Origin: Jeotgalibacillus aurantiacus
GTDB lineage: Bacteria > Bacillota > Bacilli > Bacillales > Jeotgalibacillaceae
Reading direction: 5' to 3'
DNA: 64,000 nt
Assembly (NCBI RefSeq): GCF_020595125.1
Contig: NZ_JACNMS010000001.1
Location: 310,001-374,000, forward strand
Below, in pieces: positions 1 through 9,686 of this stretch. Positions within the stretch are counted from its first letter, which is position 1. Each line of letters opens with the position of its first letter. The notes beneath the pieces were generated by a model. The model saw only the letters and a program-made list of their open reading frames with translations. It did not search any database and was not told the origin of the DNA. Both the position numbers and the translations under genes were made by a program.

Positions 1-65
1 CTTGCTGATGCCAGCGCGGCTGCTTCGGTTACACGTACAAGTTCCATCGATAAACTGCGTTCCAT
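1..65 (-). CDS. glpX: fructose-1,6-bisphosphatase class II (GlpX), N-terminal fragment cut by window edge
   Basis: The first 21 codons of a gene that runs off the left edge. The peptide starts MERSLSMELVRVTEAAALAS, which matches the conserved start of class II fructose-1,6-bisphosphatases (GlpX), gluconeogenic enzymes that hydrolyse fructose-1,6-bisphosphate. A GAGGAG ribosome binding site lies at 75-80, nine bases before the ATG at 63-65. It follows murA2 by about 80 bp on the same strand, as ywjI/glpX follows murAB in B. subtilis. The rest of the enzyme cannot be judged. Confidence 0.88.
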   Translation of the reverse strand, partial: MERSLSMELVRVTEAAALASA

Positions 66-145
66 TCTGCCCAACTCCTCACGATTTCATTGTCGGGAAT
101 AAGTATAACACATTGAATCGTGATTATGACATACTATTTAAAAAA

Positions 146-1432
146 TCAGGCGTTTTTAACCTGTTCCAGCTCTTCTTCTGTCATGGCTTCCCGCCAGATA
201 TTAGCACCGAGTCCCGTCAGCTTTTCGATCAAATCACTGTAACCGCGGTCGATATGCTCAAGCCCTGTAACTTCAGTAATCCCATCCGCCATCAGTCCGG
301 CAATGACGAGGGCTGCCCCAGCACGAAGGTCAGAAGCTTTTACTCTTGCTCCCTGGAGGTTGGACGGTCCGTACACAATTGCAGAGCGACCCTCTGTTTT
401 AATATTTGCATTCATCCGCTTTAATTCGTCAATATGCTTGAAACGGGCAGAGTAAATCGTATCTGTAACCATAGCCGTACCTTGAATTTTCGTCATAAGA
501 GACGTCATTGGCTGCTGTAGATCCGTTGGAAATCCAGGGTAGACAAGTGTCTTAATATCAATGGACTGCAGTGTATCTGCTTTACCAATGTGAATTTCTT
601 CATCCCCGACTTCAATCGGAACGCCCATTTCACGCATTTTGGCGATCAGTGATTCCATATGAAGGGGAATGACATTTTCAATGGTGACACCATGACCGGC
701 TGCTGCTCCGAGAATCATGTATGTACCGGCTTCAATGCGATCCGGAATGATCGTGTGGCGCGTACCTTTCAGTTCATCAACACCATCGATGCGGATCACG
801 TTCGTTCCCGCTCCCTTGATTTTCGCTCCCATATTCGTCAGTAACGTTGCCACATCAATGATTTCAGGCTCTTTTGCGGCATTCTCAATAATCGTCTGGC
901 CTTTGGCACGGACAGCGGCAAGCATGATATTAATCGTTGCACCAACACTTACAACATCAAGGTAAATGCGTGCTCCGGTTAATTCATCTGCACGAAGATA
1001 AAGCGCACCCTGTTCGTTTGTTACTTTCGCACCGAGCGCTTCAAAGCCTTTAATGTGCTGATCTATCGGGCGTGGTCCAAGGTGACAGCCACCTGGCAGG
1101 CCAATAGCCGCTTTTTTAAACTTCCCAAGCATTGCACCCATCAGATAATAAGAGGCACGCAGTTTTTTCACACGTCCATTTGGTAATGGCATCGCAACCA
1201 TGTTCTCAGGGTTCACGTACATCTCACCATCATCAAATGACACGTCGCCACCAATTTCCTCAAGCAGTTCCTTCAGCGTCTGAACATCTGAAATATCAGG
1301 TAATCCTTCAATAACTGTTGGCGTATCTGCTAAAATCGTAGCGGGAATCAGTGCCACTGCACTGTTTTTGGCACCGCTGACTTTGATTGTTCCTGAAAGA
1401 GGGCGTCCTCCTTCGATTTTGAGTTTTTCCAT
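146..1432 (-). CDS. murA2: UDP-N-acetylglucosamine 1-carboxyvinyltransferase (MurA2/MurZ type)
   Basis: Cytoplasmic enzyme that transfers enolpyruvate from PEP to UDP-GlcNAc, the first committed step of peptidoglycan synthesis and the fosfomycin target. The 428 residues are full family length. The N terminus ([20 protein letters not shown]) is the substrate-binding start of MurA. The catalytic cysteine is Cys116 in [14 protein letters not shown], so the enzyme should be fosfomycin sensitive rather than carry the Asp variant. Position between tal and glpX matches murAB (murZ) of B. subtilis, the second MurA paralogue of Firmicutes. The symbol rests on this synteny. Confidence 0.95.
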   Translation of the reverse strand: MEKLKIEGGRPLSGTIKVSGAKNSAVALIPATILADTPTVIEGLPDISDVQTLKELLEEIGGDVSFDDGEMYVNPENMVAMPLPNGRVKKLRASYYLMGAMLGKFKKAAIGLPGGCHLGPRPIDQHIKGFEALGAKVTNEQGALYLRADELTGARIYLDVVSVGATINIMLAAVRAKGQTIIENAAKEPEIIDVATLLTNMGAKIKGAGTNVIRIDGVDELKGTRHTIIPDRIEAGTYMILGAAAGHGVTIENVIPLHMESLIAKMREMGVPIEVGDEEIHIGKADTLQSIDIKTLVYPGFPTDLQQPMTSLMTKIQGTAMVTDTIYSARFKHIDELKRMNANIKTEGRSAIVYGPSNLQGARVKASDLRAGAALVIAGLMADGITEVTGLEHIDRGYSDLIEKLTGLGANIWREAMTEEELEQVKNA

Positions 1433-1532
1433 GTTGTAAGAGCTCCTTCCGCTTGATCAGTGAGTTCTTTTTCTTAGTATGTCTACTCCTGATCGAATCA
1501 TGTGAAGGAAGCCGGAATTCCTTTGTATCGTT

Positions 1533-2171
1533 TTATCGATTGTTCCAATCATTCAAAAAGGCTTCGATTCCTGCTTCCGTTAATGGGTGATTATACATTT
1601 GCTTCAATACCTTCATTGGACAAGTGGCAATGTGCGCACCATTCAGTGCAGCCTGTGTGACGTGCTGCGGATGGCGGATCGATGCTGCGATGATTTCAGA
1701 GTCAATGCCGTGAAGTGCAAAAATCTCAGAAATCGTACTGATCAATTCCATTCCGTCATGACCAATATCATCAAGTCTTCCTAAAAACGGTGATACATAT
1801 GATGCGCCTGCACGCGCTGCTAAAAGTGCCTGGTTCGCACTGAAAACAAGCGTTACATTCGTTTTAATGCCTTCTTTTGCAAAAGCGGACGTTGCTTTTA
1901 AGCCGTCCGGCGTCATTGGAACCTTAACCGTAATATTCGGTGCGATTGCAGCCAGCTCTTTCCCTTCACGAATCATTCCTTCTGCATCAAGTGAAATGAC
2001 TTCTGCACTGACAGATCCATCTACAAGAGACGTAATCTCCTTCAGACGATCGTGAAATGAAATGTTTTCTTTCGCGACAAGCGACGGATTTGTTGTTACT
2101 CCGCTTAAAATGCCCCAGCTGTGTGCTTCTTTAATTTCTTCCATGTTAGCTGTATCGATAAAAAATTTCAT
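1533..2171 (-). CDS. tal: transaldolase-like / fructose-6-phosphate aldolase family protein
   Basis: A 212-residue small transaldolase of the TalC/FSA subfamily, a single TIM barrel with Schiff-base chemistry. The N terminus [16 protein letters not shown] and the GVTTNPSL motif at residues 24-31 are diagnostic. The Schiff-base lysine is Lys83 in [12 protein letters not shown]. subtilis YwjH, the syntenic homologue, has transaldolase activity in the pentose phosphate pathway. Sequence alone does not separate transaldolase from fructose-6-phosphate aldolase activity. It lies downstream of fbaA on the same strand but is separated from it by a likely terminator, and a cre-like site sits upstream. 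Confidence 0.92.
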   Translation of the reverse strand: MKFFIDTANMEEIKEAHSWGILSGVTTNPSLVAKENISFHDRLKEITSLVDGSVSAEVISLDAEGMIREGKELAAIAPNITVKVPMTPDGLKATSAFAKEGIKTNVTLVFSANQALLAARAGASYVSPFLGRLDDIGHDGMELISTISEIFALHGIDSEIIAASIRHPQHVTQAALNGAHIATCPMKVLKQMYNHPLTEAGIEAFLNDWNNR

Positions 2172-2260
2172 CTTAACCCATCCTTTCTCTACTCTAATTC
2201 TTACTATTTACTGTACCTCGTCCGGACCCTCTAACCGGATTAAGGCATATTTCAAAATGA

Positions 2261-2274
2261 AACAAGCGCTTACA
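2261..2274 (-). promoter_or_regulatory. candidate CcpA cre site upstream of tal
   Basis: The minus strand reads TGTAAGCGCTTGTT, close to the cre consensus TGWAANCGNTNWCA with a strong core and mismatches at the 3' end. It lies about 90 bp upstream of the tal start, consistent with carbon catabolite control of a pentose-phosphate gene. No experimental support; moderate confidence. Confidence 0.45.
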
Positions 2275-2288
2275 TCGTTTGCAAAAAA

Positions 2289-2353
2289 GCTGACTCAAAA
2301 AACGTTGGACCGCGATGCAAACTGCAAAGCGGCCTGTCTGTTTATGAGTCAGC
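2289..2353 (-). terminator. probable fbaA terminator with long apical region
   Basis: A 9-bp inverted repeat, GCTGACTCA at 2289-2297 and TGAGTCAGC at 2345-2353, encloses about 47 bases. On the minus strand it is followed by a run of T. It lies 57 bp past the fbaA stop codon and would end fbaA transcription before tal. The loop is longer than usual for an intrinsic terminator. Confidence 0.5.
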
Positions 2354-2409
2354 CCTCTTTTCAAACGACTCAATTTCTACCCCTCTGAAACTAAGTGTTT
2401 AAATCGTTA

Positions 2410-3267
2410 TTATGCTTGGTTTGAAGAACCAAACTCACGCATTTTGCCAATAACCGTGTTCTTAATGGCTTCACGTGCTGGTCCTAAGTATTTACGCGGA
2501 TCATATACTTCGCTGTCTGCAGCCAGTACTTCACGTACTACTTTCGCAGAAGCGATCTGATTTTCCGTGTTTACATTGATTTTAGCTGTTCCGTAAGAAA
2601 TCGCTTTTTGGATATCTTTCGTCGGAATGCCTGTACCACCGTGAAGAACGATTGGTACACCTGTTTCGCGGCCGATCTGCTCCATTTCAACGAATCCAAG
2701 GTTTGGTTCACCTTTGTAAGGACCGTGAACAGAACCAAGTGCCGGCGCAAGCGTATCAATACCTGTACGCTCAACAAGCTCTTTACATTCCTTTGGATCA
2801 GCATAGATAACGCCGTCTGCTACTACGTCATCTTCCTGACCGCCGACAACGCCAAGTTCTGCTTCTACAGAAACACCTTTTGAATGTGCGTATTCAACTA
2901 CGCGTGAAGTTACTTCCACGTTTTCTTCAAAAGGACCGTGTGAAGCATCAATCATAACAGATGTAAAGCCTGCATCAATCGCCTCTTTACATTTTTCATA
3001 GCTTGAACCGTGATCAAGGTGAATTGCCACTGGTACTGTGATGTTTAAGTCTTCAAGAAGACCTTCAACCATTTTCACAACCGTTTTAAATCCGCTCATG
3101 TAGCGTGCCGCACCTTCAGAAACACCAAGAATAACAGGTGATTTCTCTTCTTCAGCTGCCTGAAGAATCGCCTGTGTAAACTCAAGGTTATTCAGGTTGA
3201 ACTGGCCTACTGCATAGCCCCCATCCTTTGCTTTGTTCAGCATGTCTGTCATTGATACTAATGGCAT
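2410..3267 (-). CDS. fbaA: class II fructose-1,6-bisphosphate aldolase
   Basis: Zinc-dependent glycolytic and gluconeogenic aldolase that interconverts fructose-1,6-bisphosphate with DHAP and glyceraldehyde-3-phosphate. The 285 residues match B. subtilis FbaA. Visible landmarks are [13 protein letters not shown] (catalytic Asp85, zinc His86), GSVHGPYKG and VLHGGTGIP (phosphate and zinc binding), with NVNTEN near the C terminus. The ATG follows a strong TAAGGAGG site. It lies downstream of spo0F, as in B. subtilis. Confidence 0.97.
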   Translation of the reverse strand: MPLVSMTDMLNKAKDGGYAVGQFNLNNLEFTQAILQAAEEEKSPVILGVSEGAARYMSGFKTVVKMVEGLLEDLNITVPVAIHLDHGSSYEKCKEAIDAGFTSVMIDASHGPFEENVEVTSRVVEYAHSKGVSVEAELGVVGGQEDDVVADGVIYADPKECKELVERTGIDTLAPALGSVHGPYKGEPNLGFVEMEQIGRETGVPIVLHGGTGIPTKDIQKAISYGTAKINVNTENQIASAKVVREVLAADSEVYDPRKYLGPAREAIKNTVIGKMREFGSSNQA

Positions 3268-3527
3268 AATCGTTTTCCTCCTTAAAATGAATGGTTATTA
3301 ACGCTCGCCTTTTTCAAGTTTACGTCAAAACCATTACTCTTCACAACCATTTTCCATAGTATCATATCAAACACTGAGCGATTTGACCATGCAGGAGCCC
3401 TATGTTTCTTAAATGTACATAAAAACAGGACCGGACACATCTTCATTCCTAACGGGCAACTTAATCGATTACCCGCGAACGCTACGCGTGTACAGTCCAA
3501 CCTTCAATAACGATCAGGCATAACCCC

Positions 3528-3890
3528 TTACCCGACCTGAACATATGATCTTACGACTTTTCGAATATCCTCAATATCAAATGGTTTGGCAATATGAGTC
3601 AGTGCACCCATCCGCTTCGCTTCCTTGATCATATCCAATTCACCATAAGCCGTCATAATAATGACCCTGATATCTTCACGAATTTCCTTCATCCGTCTCA
3701 AAATCTCAATTCCATCCATCCCGGGAATCTTCATATCCAGCAGGACTAAATCAGGTTCTTCCTCAAGAAGTGCTAATGCCTCTGGTCCATTCGCAGCCTG
3801 AAACGTCTTATATCCCTCTTTATAAAGAACCTCATTCAGAAGAATCCGGATGCCGAACTGATCATCGACAATCAAAATTTTCTCATCCAT
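3528..3890 (-). CDS. spo0F: sporulation phosphorelay response regulator Spo0F
   Basis: A 120-residue stand-alone receiver domain with no output domain. It accepts phosphate from sporulation kinases and passes it to Spo0B, which phosphorylates Spo0A. The acidic pocket is Asp9-Asp10 (ILIVDDQ), the phosphorylated residue is Asp52 in [11 protein letters not shown], Thr80 is in VIIMTAYGE and the conserved lysine is Lys102 in AKPFD. Position between fbaA and the DUF2529 gene is the B. subtilis order. A sigma-H promoter and a 0A box lie upstream. Its presence argues for a spore former. Confidence 0.97.
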   Translation of the reverse strand: MDEKILIVDDQFGIRILLNEVLYKEGYKTFQAANGPEALALLEEEPDLVLLDMKIPGMDGIEILRRMKEIREDIRVIIMTAYGELDMIKEAKRMGALTHIAKPFDIEDIRKVVRSYVQVG

Positions 3891-3952
3891 TCTTACACCT
3901 CTTCATCAAAAGTATCCCAGTCAATTTTTGAACTCTCCCTCTGTATTATGGT

Positions 3953-3982
3953 ACATTCAACACAAGTTGTACAGAATCCTCT
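3953..3982 (-). promoter_or_regulatory. sigma-H promoter of spo0F
   Basis: On the minus strand AGAGGATTC (3974-3982), a 12-base spacer and GTTGAATGT (3953-3961) closely fit the sigma-H consensus RNAGGAWWW-N11-12-RNNGAATWW. It lies 60-90 bp upstream of the spo0F ATG. B. subtilis spo0F is known to use a sigma-H promoter. Confidence 0.82.
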
Positions 3983-4012
3983 TAAAGATTTTTACAGAAT
4001 TTGTTTACAAGA

Positions 4013-4019
4013 TTCGACA
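4013..4019 (-). promoter_or_regulatory. 0A box (Spo0A-P binding site) upstream of spo0F
   Basis: The minus strand reads TGTCGAA, the exact 0A-box consensus, about 30 bp upstream of the sigma-H -35 element of spo0F. Spo0A-P both represses and activates spo0F through such boxes in B. subtilis. The region also lies just 5' of the divergent DUF2529 gene, so either gene could be affected. Confidence 0.7.
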
Positions 4020-4052
4020 AACCCTTTAGGGGTATGGAAAGGCTTGATATGG

Positions 4053-4571
4053 ATGTTAAAAATGTTTACAACACAGCTGACCGGCCTATTCGGGCGGCTG
4101 CATAGCAAGGAAGAAAACGAAATCGAAAACGCAGCACGCCTGCTCGCTCAGGCAAACGTCGGAGCAGGATCCATTTACGTTGCAGGCTTCGGTGAAATGG
4201 AAGGCGTCACAGCAGAAGCGCTCCGCGGCGAAGAACCTTTGACTGGCGCACGCGAACTTACCGGCGTTACTGAACTGACAACCGCTGACCGCGTACTGCT
4301 CGTAACCCGCCGCTCCACAGACCCGCAAGCGCTTAAGCTGGCGGCAGAACTCCAGTCACACGACATTCCTTTTGTGGTAATTGCAGGTAAAGTGAAGGAC
4401 GCTGAAAACGATCTGGCTGTCTCAGCCGATTCATTCCTGAACACCCAAACCGTCCGCGGCATGCTGCCCGACGAAACTGGCGGACGCTTCGGATTCCCAT
4501 CTCTGATGGCCGCACTGTATTTGTACCACGGCGTGAAGTTTGTGGTGGAAGAGATTTTGGAAGAATATTGA
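4053..4571 (+). CDS. ywjG: DUF2529 family protein (YwjG-like)
   Basis: A 172-residue cytoplasmic protein recognised as DUF2529 from its N terminus MLKMFTTQLTGLFGRL and its place between spo0F and pyrG. The fold looks SIS-like: a short alpha/beta protein with IYVAGFGEME near residue 45 and PFVVIAGKV, but no catalytic residues are assigned and the function is unknown. An upstream in-frame ATG at 3948 exists. The chosen ATG at 4053 follows a GGAAAGG site and matches the conserved family start. Divergent from spo0F and ended by a strong terminator. Confidence 0.85.
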   Translation: MLKMFTTQLTGLFGRLHSKEENEIENAARLLAQANVGAGSIYVAGFGEMEGVTAEALRGEEPLTGARELTGVTELTTADRVLLVTRRSTDPQALKLAAELQSHDIPFVVIAGKVKDAENDLAVSADSFLNTQTVRGMLPDETGGRFGFPSLMAALYLYHGVKFVVEEILEEY

Positions 4572-4576
4572 GCGGG

Positions 4577-4601
4577 ACCCCTGCTGATGCAGGGGTTTTT
4601 T
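4577..4601 (+). terminator. intrinsic terminator after DUF2529 gene
   Basis: ACCCCTGC, a TGAT loop and GCAGGGGT, followed by TTTTT. It is a compact 8-bp stem starting five bases past the stop codon. Confidence 0.93.
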
Positions 4602-4688
4602 GTGGAGTGGGGCTGTATCAACGCGAGCCGGTCGCGAAAGGCTAGAGGCGCTGTGTGTGAAGGAGTCCGCGGAAGGCACAGGGCCGAA

Positions 4689-4873
4689 TTCCTTCACTAT
4701 CGACACTTATTCAGGCTTTCTAGAATTTAATCCCTTCTTTTGAAAAATTAATTCCTTCTTTCTAGAAAATGATTCCATCAAGCGCCCTCCAGATACAGTT
4801 AATTCCTTCATTCTCCTTTCGATTTCCTTCAAACGAGCTTACTTATTCCTTCTTTTCAAAATTTAATTCCATC
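4689..4873 (+). repeat. 21-bp periodic word array, AATTCCTTC family, 5+4 units
   Basis: Intergenic array with word starts (TTCCTTC or close variants) at 4689, 4710, 4731, 4752, 4773, then after a 30-bp step 4803, 4824, 4846 and 4867. Word spacing is therefore 21 x4, 30, 21, 22, 21. The second unit is the variant ATTCAGGC. The same order of variants recurs at 29301-29485 and, inverted, at 6567-6753. There is no open reading frame and stops occur in all frames. The wider gap 4602-5005 also holds GC-rich sequence at 4620-4685 that may be a decayed palindromic element. Confidence 0.85.
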
Positions 4874-5005
4874 ACTCCAACAACCATCCCACCTCCCTAA
4901 ATGCCCTTAACCAACAAGCCCTTCAGCTACATAACCCATTTTTCACCAAAATAAATAGCGCACCACCATCCAAACGGCTATAATAACCAAAAGGAGGTGA
5001 ATGTA

Positions 5006-5536
5006 ATGCAGAAACTCTACCAGCTTTCTAACTGGAAAACGTGGCTCATCGCTGTCCTGATCTTTGCCGGCTTTATTGGATTGATCCTGCCGAATGAAGC
5101 AGCCGAATCCTCGCGTGTCACAGGCACATCTGAATCACCGGATGGCTCCTTCTTTTACACCCCGGAAACTCTTTTTTCCATTGCAGATACATACGGTGAG
5201 GAAGGCAGAGCTTATTACGTCCGCGCCCGTTACACCTTTGATGTCGTCTGGCCTATCGCTTATTTTCTTTTTCTCACGACCACAATCGGTATCCTATTCA
5301 AACCTTTCCGCCAATCTAAATGGAAATGGTTCATTCTTTTGCCGCTTTTCGGCATGATCTTCGATTTTCTTGAAAACTTGAGCACGTCACTGGTCATGTC
5401 ATTTTATCCGGAGGAACTGACCTTTTTCGCTGTGATCGCACCATTTTTCACTGCTATTAAATGGTCATGCATTTACGGAAGCTTTGCACTAATTCCAGTG
5501 GGCATTGCCGCAAGATTAATCAAAAGGAGGAAATAA
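5006..5536 (+). CDS. hypothetical membrane protein with four transmembrane segments
   Basis: A 176-residue protein not assigned to a known family. Hydrophobic segments lie near residues 11-28 (WLIAVLIFAGFIGLILP), 76-95 (VVWPIAYFLFLTTTIGILF), 105-130 (FILLPLFGMIFDFLENL) and 142-170. A polar loop of about 45 residues follows segment 1. The ATG at 5006 has an excellent AAAGGAGGTG site; the GTG at 4997 lies inside that site and was not chosen. It stops one base before the NERD gene start, so the two are probably cotranscribed. The pair sits between inverted copies of a 21-bp word array and is absent from this place in B. subtilis. Confidence 0.72.
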   Translation: MQKLYQLSNWKTWLIAVLIFAGFIGLILPNEAAESSRVTGTSESPDGSFFYTPETLFSIADTYGEEGRAYYVRARYTFDVVWPIAYFLFLTTTIGILFKPFRQSKWKWFILLPLFGMIFDFLENLSTSLVMSFYPEELTFFAVIAPFFTAIKWSCIYGSFALIPVGIAARLIKRRK

Positions 5537-5537
5537 C

Positions 5538-6497
5538 ATGATCATGAAACCGCAGGCATTGCCCTGCCATATTCAAACACTGCAAATCATCGCAGACAGG
5601 CTGCCGCACTATCATCAGAAATTCGAGGACATTCAAAAACATCTTCGCAACTTAATCGCCGGCTATAAAGGTGAAGCCGGACTGGATTATAACCTCAGCT
5701 TCATCAAATCCCCTCACATCATCCTTCACAACCTTCGCCTTAAAGGACAAAACCACCACTTCCAAATGGACACGATCATCCTGTTCCAAAACGCAATCAT
5801 TATTTTAGAAACTAAAAACATCTCCGGCTCGCTCCAATTTAAAACTGATTTCCAGCAGGTTCTCCGCACGTTAAACGGGCAAACAGAAGCTTTCAAAGAC
5901 TTTCACCTGCAAATTAAAAGACAATCAGAACAGCTGACAGAGCTGATGAAACGCCATAAGCTCGGCGCACTACCCGTCATTCCATTCATCGTCATGGCAA
6001 ACTCCCGAACCATTATCCACGCCGAAACGCCACACATTTTGCGAAATGTCATCCCACCAGAAGCCATCGAAAGCGAAATTTATAAGGCTCTGCAAACGAT
6101 CCAGACTAAAAAGTTTGGTCAGGCACATATGAAAAAAGTGGCTGATGTGTTAATCAGTTTGCATGAGGAACTTGAGATTGACTGGTTCAAAAAATATTCA
6201 ATTGGTTTCAGTGAACTGCAGATGGGTGTGCAATGTCCGGGGTGTAGAAAGATTGGAATGGTCAAAAGCAGACGTGGATGGACTTGTGGGGATTGTCATC
6301 ATTTTTCCAGCAGCGTTCACCATGAGGCTTTGGAGCAGCTGTTTCAATTGAAAGGAGATAATGGAATAGTGAATAAGGACATTCGGCTGTTCTTTAGAAT
6401 TTCTGATGAGCAGGCAGCAAGGAGAATGGTGGAGAAGATGGCTGTAAGAAAAAGAGGGACAACTAAAGGGGTAAAATATTTTAAGCTTACTTTATAA
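5538..6497 (+). CDS. NERD domain protein with C-terminal zinc ribbon
   Basis: A 319-residue protein. Residues ~35-150 carry a NERD (nuclease-related) domain: GYKGEAGLDY, then MDTIILFQNAIIILETKN, which holds the D...(E/Q)xK nuclease-like core. Around 225-255 two CxxC pairs (CPGCRKIG and CGDC) form a zinc ribbon, followed by a basic C terminus. NERD proteins are suspected nucleases acting on DNA or RNA, but no substrate is known here. The ATG lies behind AAAAGGAGGAAATAAC, one base past the membrane-protein stop. NERD genes are often found on mobile or defence-related modules; that role is inferred, not shown. Confidence 0.82.
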   Translation: MIMKPQALPCHIQTLQIIADRLPHYHQKFEDIQKHLRNLIAGYKGEAGLDYNLSFIKSPHIILHNLRLKGQNHHFQMDTIILFQNAIIILETKNISGSLQFKTDFQQVLRTLNGQTEAFKDFHLQIKRQSEQLTELMKRHKLGALPVIPFIVMANSRTIIHAETPHILRNVIPPEAIESEIYKALQTIQTKKFGQAHMKKVADVLISLHEELEIDWFKKYSIGFSELQMGVQCPGCRKIGMVKSRRGWTCGDCHHFSSSVHHEALEQLFQLKGDNGIVNKDIRLFFRISDEQAARRMVEKMAVRKRGTTKGVKYFKLTL

Positions 6498-6566
6498 TTG
6501 CGTTCCGATTTGTGAATTGAGTGGTGAAGAACTTTTGTGAAGTGCATTTAGGAGGTCGCCAGAAAT

Positions 6567-6753
6567 GAAGGAAACATTTTTTCAAAAGAGGGAATTGGCA
6601 TTCAGTTATGAAGGGATTACGTCAACAAATGAAGGAATTCCTGGTATCTGAAGACTGTTTGAGGGAATCTTTCTCCAGAAAGAGGGAATTGATTTTTCAA
6701 AAGAAGGAATTAAAATTTGAAAAGCCTGAATAAGTTCAATTAATGAAGGAATT
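6567..6753 (-). repeat. 21-bp periodic word array, AATTCCTTC family, inverted copy
   Basis: GAAGGAATT-type words on the plus strand start at 6567, 6588, 6610, 6631, then 6661, 6682, 6703, 6724 and 6745: spacing 21, 22, 21, 30, 21 x4. Read on the minus strand this is the same 5-30-4 layout and the same unit order as the array at 4689, including the variant CTTATTCAGGC as second unit. It lies between the convergent NERD and pyrG genes and precedes the pyrG terminator. No coding potential. Confidence 0.85.
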
Positions 6754-6810
6754 CCACAACGTTCATCGTTCCGTCACTCCCCACCTTAACCAAAATACCC
6801 TTAAAACTGT

Positions 6811-6838
6811 AAAACAGACCCCCGCCCAAGCAGGGGTC
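6811..6838 (-). terminator. pyrG intrinsic terminator
   Basis: Stem of GACCCCCGC (6817-6825) and GCAGGGGTC (6830-6838), with an A tract at 6811-6814 that is a T tract on the minus strand. It begins 12 bp after the pyrG stop codon. Confidence 0.88.
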
Positions 6839-6849
6839 CAATCATCAAA

Positions 6850-8466
<1,617 letters not shown>

Positions 8467-8502
8467 CTAATCCAAGTTTTATTGAGTGGGTGGAAAAATC
8501 TC

Positions 8503-8552
8503 TTATAAAAAATAAAAAGCGCCCCTCCTGCGTCAGAGACGCAAGGGAGCGC
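8503..8552 (-). terminator. pyrG leader attenuator
   Basis: On the minus strand GCGCTCCCTTGCGTC pairs with GACGCAGGAGGGGCGC around a TCT loop, followed by TTTTTATTTTTT. It lies in the 5' leader, 55 bp before the start codon. The CTCCC strand of the stem can pair with extra G residues added at the transcript start when CTP is low, freeing elongation. This is the established B. subtilis pyrG mechanism; here it is inferred from conserved parts. Confidence 0.88.
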
Positions 8553-8580
8553 GTATATGTGCGTTTGATCCCTTTTCAGG

Positions 8581-8621
8581 GAGCCCAAATAAAATACTAC
8601 CATCATTTTATAAAAAATCAA
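8581..8621 (-). promoter_or_regulatory. pyrG promoter with GGGCTC slippage start
   Basis: Minus strand TTGATT (8616-8621), a 16-base spacer, TAGTAT (8594-8599), seven bases, then GGGCTC starting at 8586. The B. subtilis pyrG transcript also starts GGGCUC and adds extra Gs by slippage when CTP is scarce. Confidence 0.82.
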
Positions 8622-8835
8622 GGAAGTTTTTTCAGTGGGATTTTTGACAGCGTTTTAACAGTTGATGTTAAAGGCTTTTAGTTTAATGAATATTTTCCGG
8701 CTGTTGGGAAATGTATTCCTCATTCCATGGAGGACGGACATTTTCTTTTTGAAGGGAACATCATATAGGCATATCCTGCGCTTTTCGCGGCCGCGTAGTG
8801 AAATAGTCAATACTTCGAACCACCAGTTAAAAAGG

Positions 8836-8968
8836 TTCGCAGGATTCCACTCGAGGTTCTCAGAATTTTGGAGCAGTTTCCTAACATTCAGCCACGGGTT
8901 CACTGAATTCCATCGCTCTTTCAAAAGATTTTCTCATTCTTTCGCAAGATCCGGACTTTTGACTCATA
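8836..8968 (+). repeat. 21-bp periodic word array, TTCNCA family, about 6-7 units
   Basis: Words of the type TTCNCA (with degenerate members) begin at 8836, 8857, 8878, 8899, 8920 and 8941, each exactly 21 bp apart, with a weak seventh near 8962. The array lies between the pyrG promoter and the rpoE terminator. A decayed palindromic element core (CGCTTTTCGCGGCCGCG) lies just before it at about 8778-8795. A 118-codon open frame (8662-9018) crosses the array but has no ribosome binding site or family similarity and is not called. Confidence 0.65.
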
Positions 8969-9001
8969 ACTCCATTCAGCAATGTTTCATCATTTGCATA
9001 C

Positions 9002-9026
9002 AAAAAGAGACTGCCTAAGCAGTCTC
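9002..9026 (-). terminator. rpoE intrinsic terminator
   Basis: GAGACTGC / GCAGTCTC stem (9007-9026) with four-base loop and TTTTT on the minus strand, directly after the rpoE stop. Confidence 0.93.
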
Positions 9027-9032
9027 CCTGTT

Positions 9033-9575
9033 TTACAGATCGTCATCCTCATCTTCAACATCGAGGTCTTCGTCGTCATCGGTTTCACCGATATCGTCAA
9101 AGTCTTCACTGTCTAGTTCATCATCGAAGTCCTCATCGTCTTCATCATCTAGGTCATCGACATCATCGACATCGTCGTCTAGTTCATCGTAGACAAGGTC
9201 GTCTTCTTCGTCATCCAGGTCGTCGAAGTCAAGATCTTCATCCGCGACTTTCTTTTTCTTGGATTTTGTTTTCTTTTTCGTCTGGATTTCGCTTGTTACC
9301 TGCTCGTCCTCTACCTGGTCAAGCGGATACCATGAGCGGAGTCCCCAGCCTTTTTCTGCGCCAAGGAAAATGAAGCGGCCGTCCATGTTCAAGTCGGTGT
9401 AGAATTGAACAATTTTTTCACGTGCCTCTTTATCAGTTAAGCCAAGCAGACGCTGCCATTCATTCACCATTTCGTTAAAAGTAATTGAATCGTGGCGGTC
9501 CACTAAAAGCTGGTGGGCAATTTCAATAAAAGAATACTCTCTCAAGTCTTCTACTGAGCGGTTTTTAAGTTCCAT
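9033..9575 (-). CDS. rpoE: DNA-directed RNA polymerase delta subunit
   Basis: Firmicute-specific RNA polymerase accessory subunit that promotes RNA release and recycling and competes with nucleic acid for the core enzyme. The 180 residues have the usual two-part design: an N-terminal winged-helix HARE/ASXL-like domain (about 1-90, with SFIEIAHQLL and RFIFLGAEKGWGLRSWYP), a lysine-rich patch (KKKTKSKKKK), then a long acidic disordered tail of Asp and Glu from about residue 113. The ATG at 9573-9575 lies eight bases after AAAGGAG; the upstream GTG overlaps that site. It is not next to acdA as in B. subtilis; acyl-CoA and dab genes intervene before fadF. Confidence 0.96.
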   Translation of the reverse strand: MELKNRSVEDLREYSFIEIAHQLLVDRHDSITFNEMVNEWQRLLGLTDKEAREKIVQFYTDLNMDGRFIFLGAEKGWGLRSWYPLDQVEDEQVTSEIQTKKKTKSKKKKVADEDLDFDDLDDEEDDLVYDELDDDVDDVDDLDDEDDEDFDDELDSEDFDDIGETDDDEDLDVEDEDDDL

Positions 9576-9686
9576 TCCGTGCACTCCTTTTTATCTGGTA
9601 TGCGTGATACGCTCTATCTTAAAACATGGTTTTTAGCTGAAAGCATATTATCCATTATAACCAAAGATGTACCCGGAATGCCATAC

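Noticed and set aside
3948-4052. Upstream start for the DUF2529 gene
   Set aside because: The 35 added residues overlie the spo0F promoter region and lack a ribosome site; the ATG at 4053 matches the family start.
4620-4690. Palindromic element copy before the first array
   Set aside because: GAAGGAGTCCGCGG resembles the core in reverse, but no paired arms could be found.
8662-9018. 118-codon open frame between pyrG and rpoE
   Set aside because: No ribosome binding site or recognisable domain; composition reflects the repeat remnant and the 21-bp array beneath it.
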